The position numbers and the translations under genes are program-made. Positions 17,647 through 26,402 of a DNA stretch of 64,000 nt are shown here, one piece after another. Origin of the DNA: Nocardioides marmorisolisilvae (GTDB lineage Bacteria > Actinomycetota > Actinomycetes > Propionibacteriales > Nocardioidaceae); assembly GCF_031656915.1 (NCBI RefSeq), contig NZ_CP134227.1:3534001-3598000 (forward strand). The letters run 5' to 3'. Every line of letters begins with the position of its first letter. The stretch's first letter is position 1. The notes under the pieces were generated by a model that saw nothing but the letters and a program-made list of their open reading frames with translations, was not told the origin of the DNA and made no database searches.

Positions 17647-18438
17647 CTACTTGCGGCCCAGGGACTGCAGCCGCTGCAGGAGGCCGCCGGGGACGAGCCG
17701 GGCGGTGGTGGTGATCGTCTTGTAGCGCACGCTGGGGATGGACAGGACCTTCCCGGCGTCGAGGTCGGCGAGCGCCTGGGTGACCACGTAGTCGGCGTCG
17801 AGCCAGAGGAACGACGGGGCGCTGTCGGTGTCGCTGCCGAGGCGCTGGTGGAACTCGGTGCGCACGAAGCCCGGGCACAGGGCCGTGACCGTGACGCCGC
17901 GGGGCCCGTACTCGTGATGTGCCCACTCGCTGAACCTGTTCACCCACGCCTTCGCGGCGGAGTAGGTGCCCCGGGGCAGGAACGCAGAGACCGAGGAGAC
18001 GTTGAGCAGCTTGCCGTGCCCACGCTCCACCATCGCGCCGAGAGCCGCGTGGGCGAGCCGCATCGGCGCCACGACGAGTACGTCGAGATGGGCCTGCTCC
18101 TGCTCGATCGTGTTGTCGAGGAAGTTGTCCTTCAGTCCGAAGCCCGCGTTGTTGACCAGGATCTCCACCGGGCGCGACCGGTCCGCGAGCCGCCGCTCCA
18201 CCGTGGCCAGTGACTCCCGGTCGACCAGGTCGGCGGGCAGCACCTCGACGGCGACGCCGTACACCTCCCGCAGCTCGGCAGCGACCTCGGCCAGACGGGC
18301 CTCGTTGCGGGCGACCAGGACGAGATCGTGGCCCCGGGCGGCGAGCTGGCGGGCGAACTCGTGGCCGAGGCCGGAGGTCGGGCCGGTGACCAGGGCGGTG
18401 CCCGGCGAGCCCGCTGGGGCGGCAGAAGGGTCAGACAT
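17647..18438 (-). CDS. Short-chain dehydrogenase/reductase
   Basis: 263 residues; the ATG at 18438 gives the usual N-terminus. TALVTGPTSGLGHEFARQLA is the Rossmann dinucleotide-binding motif, ILVNNAGFG the NNAG motif, and SSVSAF with YSAAKAWVN supplies the catalytic Ser-Tyr-Lys set. It is a classical NAD(P)-dependent SDR acting on an alcohol or carbonyl substrate that cannot be identified here. It diverges from parA. Confidence 0.9.
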   Translation of the reverse strand: MSDPSAAPAGSPGTALVTGPTSGLGHEFARQLAARGHDLVLVARNEARLAEVAAELREVYGVAVEVLPADLVDRESLATVERRLADRSRPVEILVNNAGFGLKDNFLDNTIEQEQAHLDVLVVAPMRLAHAALGAMVERGHGKLLNVSSVSAFLPRGTYSAAKAWVNRFSEWAHHEYGPRGVTVTALCPGFVRTEFHQRLGSDTDSAPSFLWLDADYVVTQALADLDAGKVLSIPSVRYKTITTTARLVPGGLLQRLQSLGRK

Positions 18439-18497
18439 GGACACAGCATGCCGGTCACTGCATGGCGCCGGGAAGGAACTGCGGCATGATGGACACG

Positions 18498-19271
18498 ATG
18501 TCCACCACCACAGTGCTCGCGGTCGCCAACCAGAAGGGCGGCGTGGCCAAGACGACCTCGGTCGCATCGCTCGGCGCGGCCCTTGCCGAGCTCGGCCACC
18601 GGGTCCTCCTCGTTGACCTGGACCCGCAGGCGTGCCTGACCTTCAGCCTGGGCATCGACCCGGAGGACCTCGACGCCTCGGTGCACCACGTGCTCACCAA
18701 GGGGCTGGACGCCACCGAGGTGATCATCGAGACCGAGGACGGCGTCGACCTGCTGCCGGCCACCATCGAGCTGGCTCGCGCCGAGGCCGACCTGCTCACC
18801 CGCACCGGCCGTGAGTTCGTGATCCGCACCGTCGTCGCCGACCTGGACCACTACGACTGGGTGCTGCTCGACTGCCCGCCGTCGCTGGGGGTGCTCACCG
18901 TCGCTGCCCTGACGGCCGCGAACGGCGTGCTCGTGCCGCTGCAGTGCGAGACGCTGTCCCACCGTGGCGTCGGCCAGCTCCTGGACACCGTCCACGACGT
19001 ACGCCGGTTCACCAACCCGCACCTCGAGGTCTGGGGCGTGCTGCCCACCTTGTACGACGGCCGCACCAATCACGCCCGAGCAGTGCTCGACAACATCTCG
19101 GAGACCTACGGCCTGGCCGTCATCGGCCCGCCCATCCCCAAGTCGATCCGGTTCGCCGAGGCACCGGCGGCGGGCCGGTCGATCTTGGCCACCTCACGCA
19201 CCAGCAAGGGCGCCCAGGCCTACCGTGAGGTCGCGCGCAACCTGACCACGTTCTCGACGGCACGGTCCTGA
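18498..19271 (+). CDS. ParA/Soj-family ATPase
   Basis: 257 residues from the ATG that opens MSTTTVLAVANQ; ATGs at 18486 and 18489 are less likely. ANQKGGVAKTTSVASLGAAL is the deviant Walker A motif with the signature lysine, VLLVDLDPQACLT is the A' motif, and DYDWVLLDCPPSLG is Walker B. These ATPases move DNA or protein cargo along the nucleoid. No ParB gene or obvious parS site is adjacent, so this is an orphan, matching Rv3213c by gene order. Its cargo is unknown. Confidence 0.88.
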   Translation: MSTTTVLAVANQKGGVAKTTSVASLGAALAELGHRVLLVDLDPQACLTFSLGIDPEDLDASVHHVLTKGLDATEVIIETEDGVDLLPATIELARAEADLLTRTGREFVIRTVVADLDHYDWVLLDCPPSLGVLTVAALTAANGVLVPLQCETLSHRGVGQLLDTVHDVRRFTNPHLEVWGVLPTLYDGRTNHARAVLDNISETYGLAVIGPPIPKSIRFAEAPAAGRSILATSRTSKGAQAYREVARNLTTFSTARS

Positions 19272-19273
19272 CC

Positions 19274-19951
19274 ATGCCGCGCCCCACTGGCCAGCATCGT
19301 GCCGAAGGGCGTGCGCAGCTCCGCCCGAACTACCGCCGGATGGGTTTCGCCGGTGCGGCATTCGCGATCACCCTGGTCGCCCTGCTGGCCGGCATCGGGG
19401 TGATCCCGCTGCAGCATCGGCAGCCGGCCGCCGCCGAGACGCACCTCCCGGCGACGAGCCAGCAGGCCACGGTCCGCTCACTTGCCGCGGGCGCCCAGCC
19501 GGTGGACAGGCGCGCTGCCGGCACGTCGGGCATCAGCAGGGCGTCGACCGCCCTTCCGACGAACTCCGGTCATGGCCGCCGGATCGTCTTCGACATCTCC
19601 GACCAGCGGGTCTGGCTGGTCGGCCACGGTGACGACGTCGCGTCGACGTACCTCGTCTCCGGCAGCCTCACCGACAACCTGCACCCGGGCAGCTACGCGG
19701 TCTACTCCCGGTCACGCTGGGCCGTCGGGGTCGACGACTCCGGCGTGATGCAGTACTTCGTCCGGTTCGCGCACGGCAAGCACGCCGCGATCGGCTTCCA
19801 CAGCATCCCGACCAAGCACGGTCAGCCGCTGCAGACCCGGGCCGAGCTGGGCAGGCCGGCCTCCCACGGCTGCATCCGGCAGTGGCTGCCGGACGCGATC
19901 AGGCTGTGGCGGTTCGCCCCGGTCGGGACCAAGGTCGTCGTGACCGCCTGA
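19274..19951 (+). CDS. L,D-transpeptidase (YkuD domain)
   Basis: 225 residues. The N-terminus is basic with one transmembrane helix (FAGAAFAITLVALLAGIGV), making it a membrane-anchored or secreted protein. After a linker, residues 100 to 225 form the YkuD fold with ASHGCIRQW, which has the catalytic cysteine of L,D-transpeptidases. These enzymes make 3-3 peptidoglycan cross-links or attach proteins to the wall. It starts two bases after parA ends, so the two are probably co-transcribed. Confidence 0.88.
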   Translation: MPRPTGQHRAEGRAQLRPNYRRMGFAGAAFAITLVALLAGIGVIPLQHRQPAAAETHLPATSQQATVRSLAAGAQPVDRRAAGTSGISRASTALPTNSGHGRRIVFDISDQRVWLVGHGDDVASTYLVSGSLTDNLHPGSYAVYSRSRWAVGVDDSGVMQYFVRFAHGKHAAIGFHSIPTKHGQPLQTRAELGRPASHGCIRQWLPDAIRLWRFAPVGTKVVVTA

Positions 19952-19998
19952 CGCGCGGCCAGGCCACGCACATCGCGGCGTGCCCGAGAACCCCGCGG

Positions 19999-21537
19999 TC
20001 AGCTCTCGGTGGAGCTGGCGGGCCTGCCACCACGGGTACGACGACGGCTGCGACTGCGTGCGGGGCGATCCGAGGAGGGCCCGCTCGACTTGTCCCCCGT
20101 CGCCTGCGCCGCCGCCGATGAGCCTGCTCCGGACTGACCACGGCTCTGACCGCCGGAGCGGCCCTCCGGGCGGCCACCCGATCGGCCGCCGGACCGACCG
20201 CCGCCGGAGCGGCCGCCGCTCGGCCCACCACGACCGCGGCCAGCGGGCTCGGCGCGCTCGACCTTGATCGAGCCCTCGGGGACGATGCGTCCCTTGATGC
20301 CCGGCGCGATGCCCTGGTCGTGCAGGAAGTGCTCGGAGCTGGAGTAGGTCTCGGCCGGGTCGTCGAACGGCAGGTCGAGCGCCTTGTTGATCATCTTCCA
20401 GCGGTGCAGGTCGGCCCAGTCCACGAACGTGATCGCGATCCCGGTCGCGCCCGCGCGGCCGGTGCGACCGATCCGGTGGACATAGGTCTTCTCGTCCTCG
20501 GGGCAGGTGTAGTTGACCACGTGGGTCACGCCGCTCACGTCGATGCCGCGGGCGGCCACGTCGGTGGCGACCAGCACCTGGAGCTTGCCCTCGCGGAACC
20601 GGGTCAGCGCCTTCTCACGGGCGCCCTGGGCCATGTCGCCGTGCAGCGGGCTCGTCTTGAAGCCACGCTCGGTGAGGTCGTCGGCGATGCGCTGCGCCTG
20701 CCGTTTGGTGCGGGTGAAGACGATCATCAGGTCCGCGCCCTCGGCCTGCAGCAGCCGGCCCAGCATCTCCGGCTTGTCCAGGTCGTGGGCCTGGTAGATG
20801 AACTGCGCGGTGGCCGGCACCGTCGCGTTCTCGTACGACGACTCCGCGCGGATGTTCATCGGGTGGCGCATGTGGGTGCGTGCCAGGGCCACGATCGCCG
20901 CCGGCATGGTGGCCGAGAACAGCATCGTCTGCCGGGTCTCGGGCGTCTTGGCGAGCAGCTTCTCGACGTCGGGCAGGAAGCCGAGGTCGAGCATCTCGTC
21001 GGCCTCGTCCAGCACCAGGCTCTTGACGTGGGAGATGTCCAGCGCGCGCCGGTTCATCAGGTCGATCAGCCGGCCGGGTGTGCCCACGACGATGTCGACG
21101 CCGGTCTCCAGCGCGTCGAGCTGCGGCTCGTAGGGGACGCCGCCGTACACGGTGAGCACCCGCATGCCGCGGTCGGCGCTGGCCACCGTGAGGTCGCCGG
21201 AGACCTGGATCGCGAGCTCGCGGGTCGGCGCCACGATCAGTGCCTGCGGCTTGCCGGGAGCGACGAGCTCTTCGTAGTCGGGGTCGTGCGGGGCGACGCT
21301 GCGCTGGATCACGGGGATGCCGAAGGCCAGCGTCTTGCCGGTGCCGGTGCGGGCCTGTCCGATCAAGTCGGTGCCCATCAGAGCGACGGAGAGGGTCATC
21401 TCCTGGATGGCGAACGGGGTCACGATGCCCACGCGCTCGAGCGCGTCGGCGATCTCGGGGAGCACCCCGAGCTCTCGGAATGTGGTCAGGATCTTGCCTG
21501 TTCTCTTGGGATTTCGGATGTGGTGGGCCCTTGTCAT
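19999..21537 (-). CDS. DEAD-box RNA helicase (RhlE-like)
   Basis: 512 residues from ATG at 21537; five codons upstream are also open. All helicase motifs are visible: Q motif (VTPFAIQEMTL), ARTGTGKT (motif I), APTREL (Ia), TPGR (Ib), LDEADEML (II), FSATMP (III), VFTRTKRQAQ (IV), DVAARGIDV (V) and HRIGRTGRAG (VI). Residues 430 to 512 are a basic, Gly/Ser/Arg-rich tail of RSGG repeats that probably binds RNA. It unwinds or remodels RNA in ribosome assembly or decay. Its order matches Rv3211. Confidence 0.94.
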   Translation of the reverse strand: MTRAHHIRNPKRTGKILTTFRELGVLPEIADALERVGIVTPFAIQEMTLSVALMGTDLIGQARTGTGKTLAFGIPVIQRSVAPHDPDYEELVAPGKPQALIVAPTRELAIQVSGDLTVASADRGMRVLTVYGGVPYEPQLDALETGVDIVVGTPGRLIDLMNRRALDISHVKSLVLDEADEMLDLGFLPDVEKLLAKTPETRQTMLFSATMPAAIVALARTHMRHPMNIRAESSYENATVPATAQFIYQAHDLDKPEMLGRLLQAEGADLMIVFTRTKRQAQRIADDLTERGFKTSPLHGDMAQGAREKALTRFREGKLQVLVATDVAARGIDVSGVTHVVNYTCPEDEKTYVHRIGRTGRAGATGIAITFVDWADLHRWKMINKALDLPFDDPAETYSSSEHFLHDQGIAPGIKGRIVPEGSIKVERAEPAGRGRGGPSGGRSGGGRSGGRSGGRPEGRSGGQSRGQSGAGSSAAAQATGDKSSGPSSDRPARSRSRRRTRGGRPASSTES

Positions 21538-21635
21538 CTGGGGCGTCCACACCGTCCCGTCATGTCGCCCTCACTGGGATCAGGGCCCGGGCGACAGAGT
21601 CAATCTGATGGCCATGGTATCGGTACCCTGCCCCC

Positions 21636-22328
21636 ATGAGCGAACCGAGCGAGCCGATCGCCTTCTCCGACCCCGCCTACCGGGCCGCTGTCGTGGACCT
21701 GATGGGCGTGATCGCGTACGGCGAGCTGTCCGCCTTCGAGAGGCTGGTCGACGACGCCAAGCTGTCGCCGCGGCTGACCGACAAGCTCGCCCTGGACAGC
21801 ATGGCGACCGCCCAGTTCGGCCACGTCCAGCCGCTGATGGACCGGATCACCCAACTCGGCTCCGACCCCGTCGACGCGATGGCGCCCTTCGTGGAGCCGT
21901 TCGACGCCTTCCACGCCAAGACCGCGCCGAGCGACTGGCTCGAGGGCCTGGTCAAGGCGTACGTCGGGGACGGCCTGGCCGCCGACTTCTACCGTGAGAT
22001 CGCCGCATTCGTGGATGCCGGCACCCGGGAGCTGATCATGGACTCGCTGCAGGACGCGGGCCAGGCCGACTTCGTCGTCGACCGGGTCAAGCAGGCGATC
22101 GCCGACGACCACCGGGTGGCCGGTCGGTTGGCGTTGTGGGGTCGTCGGCTGATGGGAGAGGCCCTCTCCCAGGGGCAGCGGGTGGCCGCCGAGCGGGACT
22201 CGCTCGCTGCGTTGCTGGCCGGCGGAACCGACCGCCCCGGCCTCGACCTGGCCGCGATGACCCGGATGTTCAGCAGGCTCACCGAGAACCACACCCAGCG
22301 GATGGCCGAGCTCGGTCTCGCCTCCTGA
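21636..22328 (+). CDS. Ferritin-like fold protein (MiaE-like family)
   Basis: 230 residues, almost entirely helical. ELSAFERLVDDAK and TAQFGHVQPLMDR carry Glu and His in positions expected of a four-helix di-iron bundle, and FYREIAAFVDAG and RVAGRLALWGRRLMGE complete it. Actinobacterial relatives are often labelled tRNA hydroxylase-like, but that activity is not shown. The order matches Rv3210c, next to the RhlE-type helicase and DUF3107 genes. Confidence 0.75.
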   Translation: MSEPSEPIAFSDPAYRAAVVDLMGVIAYGELSAFERLVDDAKLSPRLTDKLALDSMATAQFGHVQPLMDRITQLGSDPVDAMAPFVEPFDAFHAKTAPSDWLEGLVKAYVGDGLAADFYREIAAFVDAGTRELIMDSLQDAGQADFVVDRVKQAIADDHRVAGRLALWGRRLMGEALSQGQRVAAERDSLAALLAGGTDRPGLDLAAMTRMFSRLTENHTQRMAELGLAS

Positions 22329-22330
22329 CG

Positions 22331-22370
22331 CCGCGCGCCCCGCACGCGCGATGGCGTGCGGGGCGCGCGG
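22331..22370. terminator. Bidirectional terminator hairpin between convergent genes
   Basis: CCGCGCGCCCCGCACGC (22331-22347) and GCGTGCGGGGCGCGCGG (22354-22370) are perfectly complementary, giving a 17-bp stem with a 6-base loop. It begins two bases after the ferritin-like gene stops and lies just beyond the end of the convergent GlsB-like gene. There is no T-run. Confidence 0.8.
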
Positions 22371-22389
22371 ATGGGACGTGTGGCGTTGC

Positions 22390-22662
22390 TCAGGCGTGCT
22401 TCGTGCGGCCGGTGACACCGGCAGCGATCACCACCAGGATCGCCGCGACGACGACCTGCCAGATGTGTCGCCACCAGTCGATGCCGCTGGTGCCTCCGTA
22501 GCCCCAGATCGCCTTGTAGATGTAGTTGCCGATCAGGATGCCCAGGATTCCGCAGATGACGGTCAACCAGAGCGGAATGTTGTCCCTCCCGCCCGGGGCG
22601 ACGAGCTTTCCGAGCAAGCCGATGATCACGCCGCCGATGATCGTCCAGAGAACGAGTCCCAT
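22390..22662 (-). CDS. GlsB/YeaQ/YmgE family membrane protein
   Basis: 90 residues with three hydrophobic helices: MGLVLWTIIGGVIIGLLGKL, LWLTVICGILGILIGNYI and HIWQVVVAAILVVIAAGV. The glycine-rich first helix and the pattern GKLVAPG are typical of these small transglycosylase-associated or stress membrane proteins, whose function is poorly known. The ATG follows GGAAAGGAAG. It is transcribed with the same polarity as DUF3107 and TetR but separated by 130 bp. Confidence 0.88.
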   Translation of the reverse strand: MGLVLWTIIGGVIIGLLGKLVAPGGRDNIPLWLTVICGILGILIGNYIYKAIWGYGGTSGIDWWRHIWQVVVAAILVVIAAGVTGRTKHA

Positions 22663-22792
22663 GACGCTTCCTTTCCGAACCGTTTCGTGGGCAACAGCCG
22701 AACCTGCTGCCCGCCGGCCACCATGATGGCCCGTCGGGCCGCCCGGCAAACCTCGCCGCGCGATCCTCGCGTGTCGGACTGCTCCGGCCCGG

Positions 22793-23014
22793 TCAGGAGC
22801 GGAAGCCGACCTGGCCCGCCACCGAGGTGGTGATGTCGACATAGGCGAGCTTCTCGGCGGGCACCACGATCCGGCGTCCCTTGGCGTCGGCGAGCGCGAG
22901 GACGGTGCCGTCGGCGATCGCCTTCGAGACCGCGTCCTGGACCTCGTCGGCGTCGAGCGTGGTGTCGATCGTGAGCTCGCGGTTGGCGTTCTGGACGCCG
23001 ATCTTGACCTCCAT
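22793..23014 (-). CDS. DUF3107-family small protein
   Basis: 73 residues opening MEVKIGVQNANRELTIDTTL, with a small alpha/beta layout and an AEKLAYVDI strand near the end. This matches the actinobacterial DUF3107 family (Rv3208A, TB9.4 antigen). The function is unknown. It lies 37 bp downstream of a TetR regulator in the same orientation, with AGGAGG upstream of its ATG. Confidence 0.85.
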   Translation of the reverse strand: MEVKIGVQNANRELTIDTTLDADEVQDAVSKAIADGTVLALADAKGRRIVVPAEKLAYVDITTSVAGQVGFRS

Positions 23015-23051
23015 CGGAGGACCTCCTGTGAGTCGTTGGGTGGGATGCGGG

Positions 23052-23696
23052 TCAGTCGCTGATCGGGTAGCCGCCGATGCCGCGCCAAGCCAGCCCCGCC
23101 ACCAGCGCGGCGGCCTGGCGCTGGTCGATGCCGGCCTGCTCGTGCAGCCGCTCGTCCAGCCAGAACCGAGCGCTCACCTGAGCCATTCCCACGAGCGAGA
23201 CCGCCAGCAGCTGGGAGTGCTCCTCGGGGAGCCCGGTGTCGTCGTGGATCAGCGGGGTGATCAGCGCGGCGCACTCGGTGGTCACCCGGTCGACCCGCTC
23301 CCGGACCGCGGGCTCGTTGGTGAGGTCGGACTCGAAGACCAGGCGGAAGGCGCCCTCCTCGCGGGCGACGTACTCGTAGAACGAGGTCACCGTGGCGGCC
23401 ACCCGCTGCTTGTTGTCGTCGGTGGACTCCAGAGCCTTCGCCATGCTGACGATCACCTGCTCGCAGGACTGCTCCAGCAGCGCGAGGTAGAGCTCGAGCT
23501 TGCCTGGGAAGTGCTGGTAGAGCACCGGCTTCGAGACGCCTGCGCGCTCGGCGATGTCGTCCATCGCGGTCGCGTGGTAGCCCTGGGCCACGAAGACCTC
23601 CAGGGCGGCGCCGAGGAGCTGGGTGCGCCGCGCGCGCCGGGGCAGCCGGCCGCCCCGCGGCTTCTCGGACCCGTCCGTGGGCAGCTGCGTCGTCAC
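23052..23696 (-). CDS. TetR-family transcriptional regulator
   Basis: 214 residues from GTG at 23696; a longer upstream frame exists but would overlap the moeZ promoter. Residues 20 to 65 form the helix-turn-helix (RRTQLLGAALEVFVAQGYHATAMDD, then AGVSKPVLYQHF). The rest is a helical ligand-binding and dimerisation domain. It diverges from moeZ and precedes DUF3107, so those are the candidate targets. The effector is unknown. Confidence 0.88.
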   Translation of the reverse strand: MTTQLPTDGSEKPRGGRLPRRARRTQLLGAALEVFVAQGYHATAMDDIAERAGVSKPVLYQHFPGKLELYLALLEQSCEQVIVSMAKALESTDDNKQRVAATVTSFYEYVAREEGAFRLVFESDLTNEPAVRERVDRVTTECAALITPLIHDDTGLPEEHSQLLAVSLVGMAQVSARFWLDERLHEQAGIDQRQAAALVAGLAWRGIGGYPISD

Positions 23697-23847
23697 GGGG
23701 CGGAGCCTACTCGGGGGTACGCCGTACCGGATGCCGGGACGCGCGCCCGCCGGAGGAACCCGCCGGGGAACATGGAGAGCGGTCCGATGGTTGTGCCTGA
23801 CGAGAGCCATCGGAGAAGTCCGCCCGAAGATCTGCCCGAGGAGAGTC

Positions 23848-25074
23848 GTGTCCCTGCCACCGCTGGTCGAGCCCGCCGAAGAGCTGACCGTCGACGAGGT
23901 ACGTCGCTACAGCCGCCACCTGATCATCCCCGACGTCGGCATGGCCGGGCAGAAGCGCCTCAAGAACGCGAAGGTCCTGGTGATCGGCGCCGGCGGACTC
24001 GGCAGCCCCGCGCTGCTCTACCTGGCCGCGGCCGGCGTCGGCACCCTCGGCGTGATCGACTTCGACGAGGTCGACGAGTCCAACCTGCAGCGCCAGGTGA
24101 TCCACGGCCAGTCCGACATCGGGAAGGCGAAGGCGGTCTCGGCCAAGGAGTCGGTCGCCGAGATCAACCCGCTGGTCGAGGTGATCCTGCACGAGGAGCG
24201 GCTCGACAACGACAACGTGCTCGAGATCTTCGAGCCCTACGACCTGATCGTCGACGGCACCGACAACTTCGCGACCCGCTACATGGTCAACGACGCCGCC
24301 TTCTTCTTGAAGAAGCCCTACATCTGGGGCTCGATCTACCGCTTCGACGGCCAGGCCAGCGTGTTCTGGCCGACGCTGACCAACGAGGACGGCAGCAGCG
24401 CCGACGCGCCCTGCTACCGGTGCCTCTACCCCGAGCCGCCGCCGCCGGGGATGGTGCCCAGCTGTGCCGAGGGCGGGGTGCTGGGCGTGCTGTGCGCGTC
24501 CATCGGCTCGATCCAGGTCAACGAGGCCATCAAGCTGCTCACCGGCATCGGCGACCCGCTGGTCGGCAAGCTGATGATCTACGACGCCCTGGAGATGGAG
24601 TACCGCAAGCTCAAGGTCCGCAAGGACCCGAACTGCGCGCTCTGCGGCGAGCACCCGACCGTCACCGGCCTGATCGACTACGACTCGTTCTGCGGTGCGG
24701 TCAGCGAGGAGGCGGCCGACGCGGCAGCCGACTCGACGATCTCGGTCGTGACCCTCGAGCACATGCTCAAGGAGCGCGAGGAGGGTGCGCGTGACTTCGT
24801 GCTCGTCGACGTCAGGGAGCCGAACGAGTTCGAGATCAACCGGATCCCCGGCTCGGTGCTGATCCCCAAGGGCGAGTTCCTCAACGGCAACGCGCTCGCC
24901 CAGCTCCCGGCGGTCGACTCCGGCACCCAGGTCGTGCTGCACTGCAAGTCCGGGGTGCGCTCGGCCGAGGCCCTCGCGGTCGTCAAGGGCGCCGGGTACG
25001 ACGACGCCGTGCACGTCGGCGGTGGCGTGGTGGCCTGGGTCAACCAGATCGATCCCTCGCAGCCGTCGTACTGA
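23848..25074 (+). CDS. moeZ: Adenylyltransferase/sulfurtransferase MoeZ
   Basis: 408 residues; GTG at 23848 follows GAGGAGAG. Residues 20 to 280 form the E1-like adenylating domain (RYSRHLIIPDVG, GAGGLGSPALLYLAAAG, DFDEVDESNLQRQ) with zinc cysteines in CYRCLYP and CALCGEH. Residues 300 to 400 form a rhodanese domain with LHCKSGVRSAE, whose cysteine carries the persulfide. The enzyme activates the C-terminal Gly of small sulfur carriers (MoaD, CysO, ThiS types) and thiocarboxylates them for cofactor or cysteine synthesis. By order it matches Rv3206c. Confidence 0.93.
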   Translation: MSLPPLVEPAEELTVDEVRRYSRHLIIPDVGMAGQKRLKNAKVLVIGAGGLGSPALLYLAAAGVGTLGVIDFDEVDESNLQRQVIHGQSDIGKAKAVSAKESVAEINPLVEVILHEERLDNDNVLEIFEPYDLIVDGTDNFATRYMVNDAAFFLKKPYIWGSIYRFDGQASVFWPTLTNEDGSSADAPCYRCLYPEPPPPGMVPSCAEGGVLGVLCASIGSIQVNEAIKLLTGIGDPLVGKLMIYDALEMEYRKLKVRKDPNCALCGEHPTVTGLIDYDSFCGAVSEEAADAAADSTISVVTLEHMLKEREEGARDFVLVDVREPNEFEINRIPGSVLIPKGEFLNGNALAQLPAVDSGTQVVLHCKSGVRSAEALAVVKGAGYDDAVHVGGGVVAWVNQIDPSQPSY

Positions 25075-25122
25075 GTACGCGGGGGGCGTAGCCCGCGAGT
25101 GGGCTGGTGCGTTGGACACGAC

Positions 25123-25971
25123 GTGACCCTCCGTCGTACCGCCCTGCTCGCGCTCGCCGTGCTCGCTCCGTTGCTGGTCCTGGTCGCGCCGATGCCGAGC
25201 GCGTCGGCCGCCGGCCGGCCGATCCAACCGGGCGTGCAGATGATCATCGCCGGCGCACAGTGCACCGCGAACTTCGTCTACCGGCAGAAGGGCCACCCGA
25301 AGCGCGTGTACGTCGGGATGGCCGCGCACTGTGCCGGCAAGGGATCGGACAGCGACACCAACGGATGCACCACGCCGTCGTACCCGCTGGGCACGAGGGT
25401 CCAGTTCGTCACCGGCGCGAACCTGCTGAGTGGAGGGACCCAGGTCGGCACCGGCCGGCTCGCCTACAGCTCGTGGATCGCGATGCACCGGGCGCACACC
25501 CGGGCGGCCGGGGCGTGCGGCTACAACGACCTCGCACTCGTGCGGGTGGACCGCAAGTACCTCAGCCGGGTCAGTCCGTCGGTCCCCGGCATGGGCGGTC
25601 CGGTCCGGCTCGCGCGCCAGTTCCCGGCGGTCGGCGCACCGGTCTACAGCCTGGGCAGCTCGTCGCTGCGCGGCAGCACCCAGGCCAAGTCGGGCACCGT
25701 GCAGAGCCGGTCGACCTGGACGATGACGGTGCGCACCGGCTCCCCGGGCGTGCCCGGTGACTCGGGCAGCGGCTTCCTGGATCGCCGGGGCGGAGCCATC
25801 GGGGTGCTGTCGACACTGGACATCTTCCCCAACACCGGTTCCAACGGGGTCGGCTCGCTGTACCAGGAGGTCCGGTTCGCCCGTAGCCACGGGATGGCCG
25901 GGCTGCGACTCGCGACCGGGCGCCCGTTCACGCCACCCAGCGGCGGCGGCGGTCTGCTCGGCCTTCTATAG
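25123..25971 (+). CDS. Secreted chymotrypsin-like serine protease
   Basis: 282 residues from the GTG opening MTLRRTALL; an upstream GTG at 25099 would add eight residues. A signal peptide runs to about ASA (residue 28). The catalytic triad is visible: histidine in GMAAHCAGKG, aspartate in GYNDLALVRV and serine in PGDSGSGFLDR. Paired cysteines suggest disulfides. It is probably exported and degrades extracellular protein, or acts in self-processing. No neighbouring gene points to a target. Confidence 0.85.
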   Translation: MTLRRTALLALAVLAPLLVLVAPMPSASAAGRPIQPGVQMIIAGAQCTANFVYRQKGHPKRVYVGMAAHCAGKGSDSDTNGCTTPSYPLGTRVQFVTGANLLSGGTQVGTGRLAYSSWIAMHRAHTRAAGACGYNDLALVRVDRKYLSRVSPSVPGMGGPVRLARQFPAVGAPVYSLGSSSLRGSTQAKSGTVQSRSTWTMTVRTGSPGVPGDSGSGFLDRRGGAIGVLSTLDIFPNTGSNGVGSLYQEVRFARSHGMAGLRLATGRPFTPPSGGGGLLGLL

Positions 25972-26004
25972 CGCCCCGGTCGCCGCCGGCCTTACGGTTC
26001 CGGC

Positions 26005-26328
26005 GTGGAGCGCGAGGAGTACGTCGAGCGCGTCCTGTCCCTGGTCGAGCAGATTCCCCGCGGGCGGGTGAGCACCTACGGACTGATCGCCGAGGCGGTC
26101 GGTCGCGGTGGACCGCGCCAGGTGGGCGCGGTGATGGCGCAGTACGGCGGCCCGGTGCCGTGGTGGCGGGTGATCCGCTCCGACGGGACCCTGCCCGCCT
26201 CCCACCACGACGTCGCGCGCCAGGCCTACCTCGAGGAGGGAACGCCGCTGCGACCCTCCGGTGCGGTCGACCTCCGTCGTGCGGTCTGGGTCCCCGAGCC
26301 TGACCATGACGGGGTCGACGGGTCCTGA
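26005..26328 (+). CDS. Alkyltransferase-like (ATL) MGMT-family protein
   Basis: 107 residues from GTG. It is the C-terminal MGMT domain only: IPRGRVSTYGLIAEAVG is the helix-turn-helix with the arginine finger. The active-site motif PCHRV is replaced by PWWRVI, so the alkyl-acceptor cysteine is a tryptophan. ATL proteins bind O6-alkylguanine without repairing it and recruit nucleotide excision repair. The position next to AdnA/AdnB fits a repair role, and the order matches Rv3204. Confidence 0.88.
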   Translation: MEREEYVERVLSLVEQIPRGRVSTYGLIAEAVGRGGPRQVGAVMAQYGGPVPWWRVIRSDGTLPASHHDVARQAYLEEGTPLRPSGAVDLRRAVWVPEPDHDGVDGS

Positions 26329-26402
26329 ATCCACAGAGTTCTCCACCGGTCGCGGCGGCTGCGCGCAGGCCCTGTGGACGAGGGAGGCAAGTCTGTGGAG
26401 AA
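26327..26402. promoter_or_regulatory. Cluster of DnaA-box-like 9-mers
   Basis: Four sequences resemble the actinobacterial DnaA box TTGTCCACA or its reverse: GAATCCACA (26327), TTCTCCACC (26339), TGTGGACGA (26373) and TGTGGAGAA (26394). The pair spacings are 12 and 21 bases. Each has one to three mismatches, so binding is only a possibility. A similar cluster is at 44994-45068. Confidence 0.35.

Noticed and set aside
18498..19271. ParA as part of a plasmid-type partition locus
   Set aside because: No parB or parS-like repeats lie adjacent, and gene order matches a chromosomal orphan in mycobacteria.
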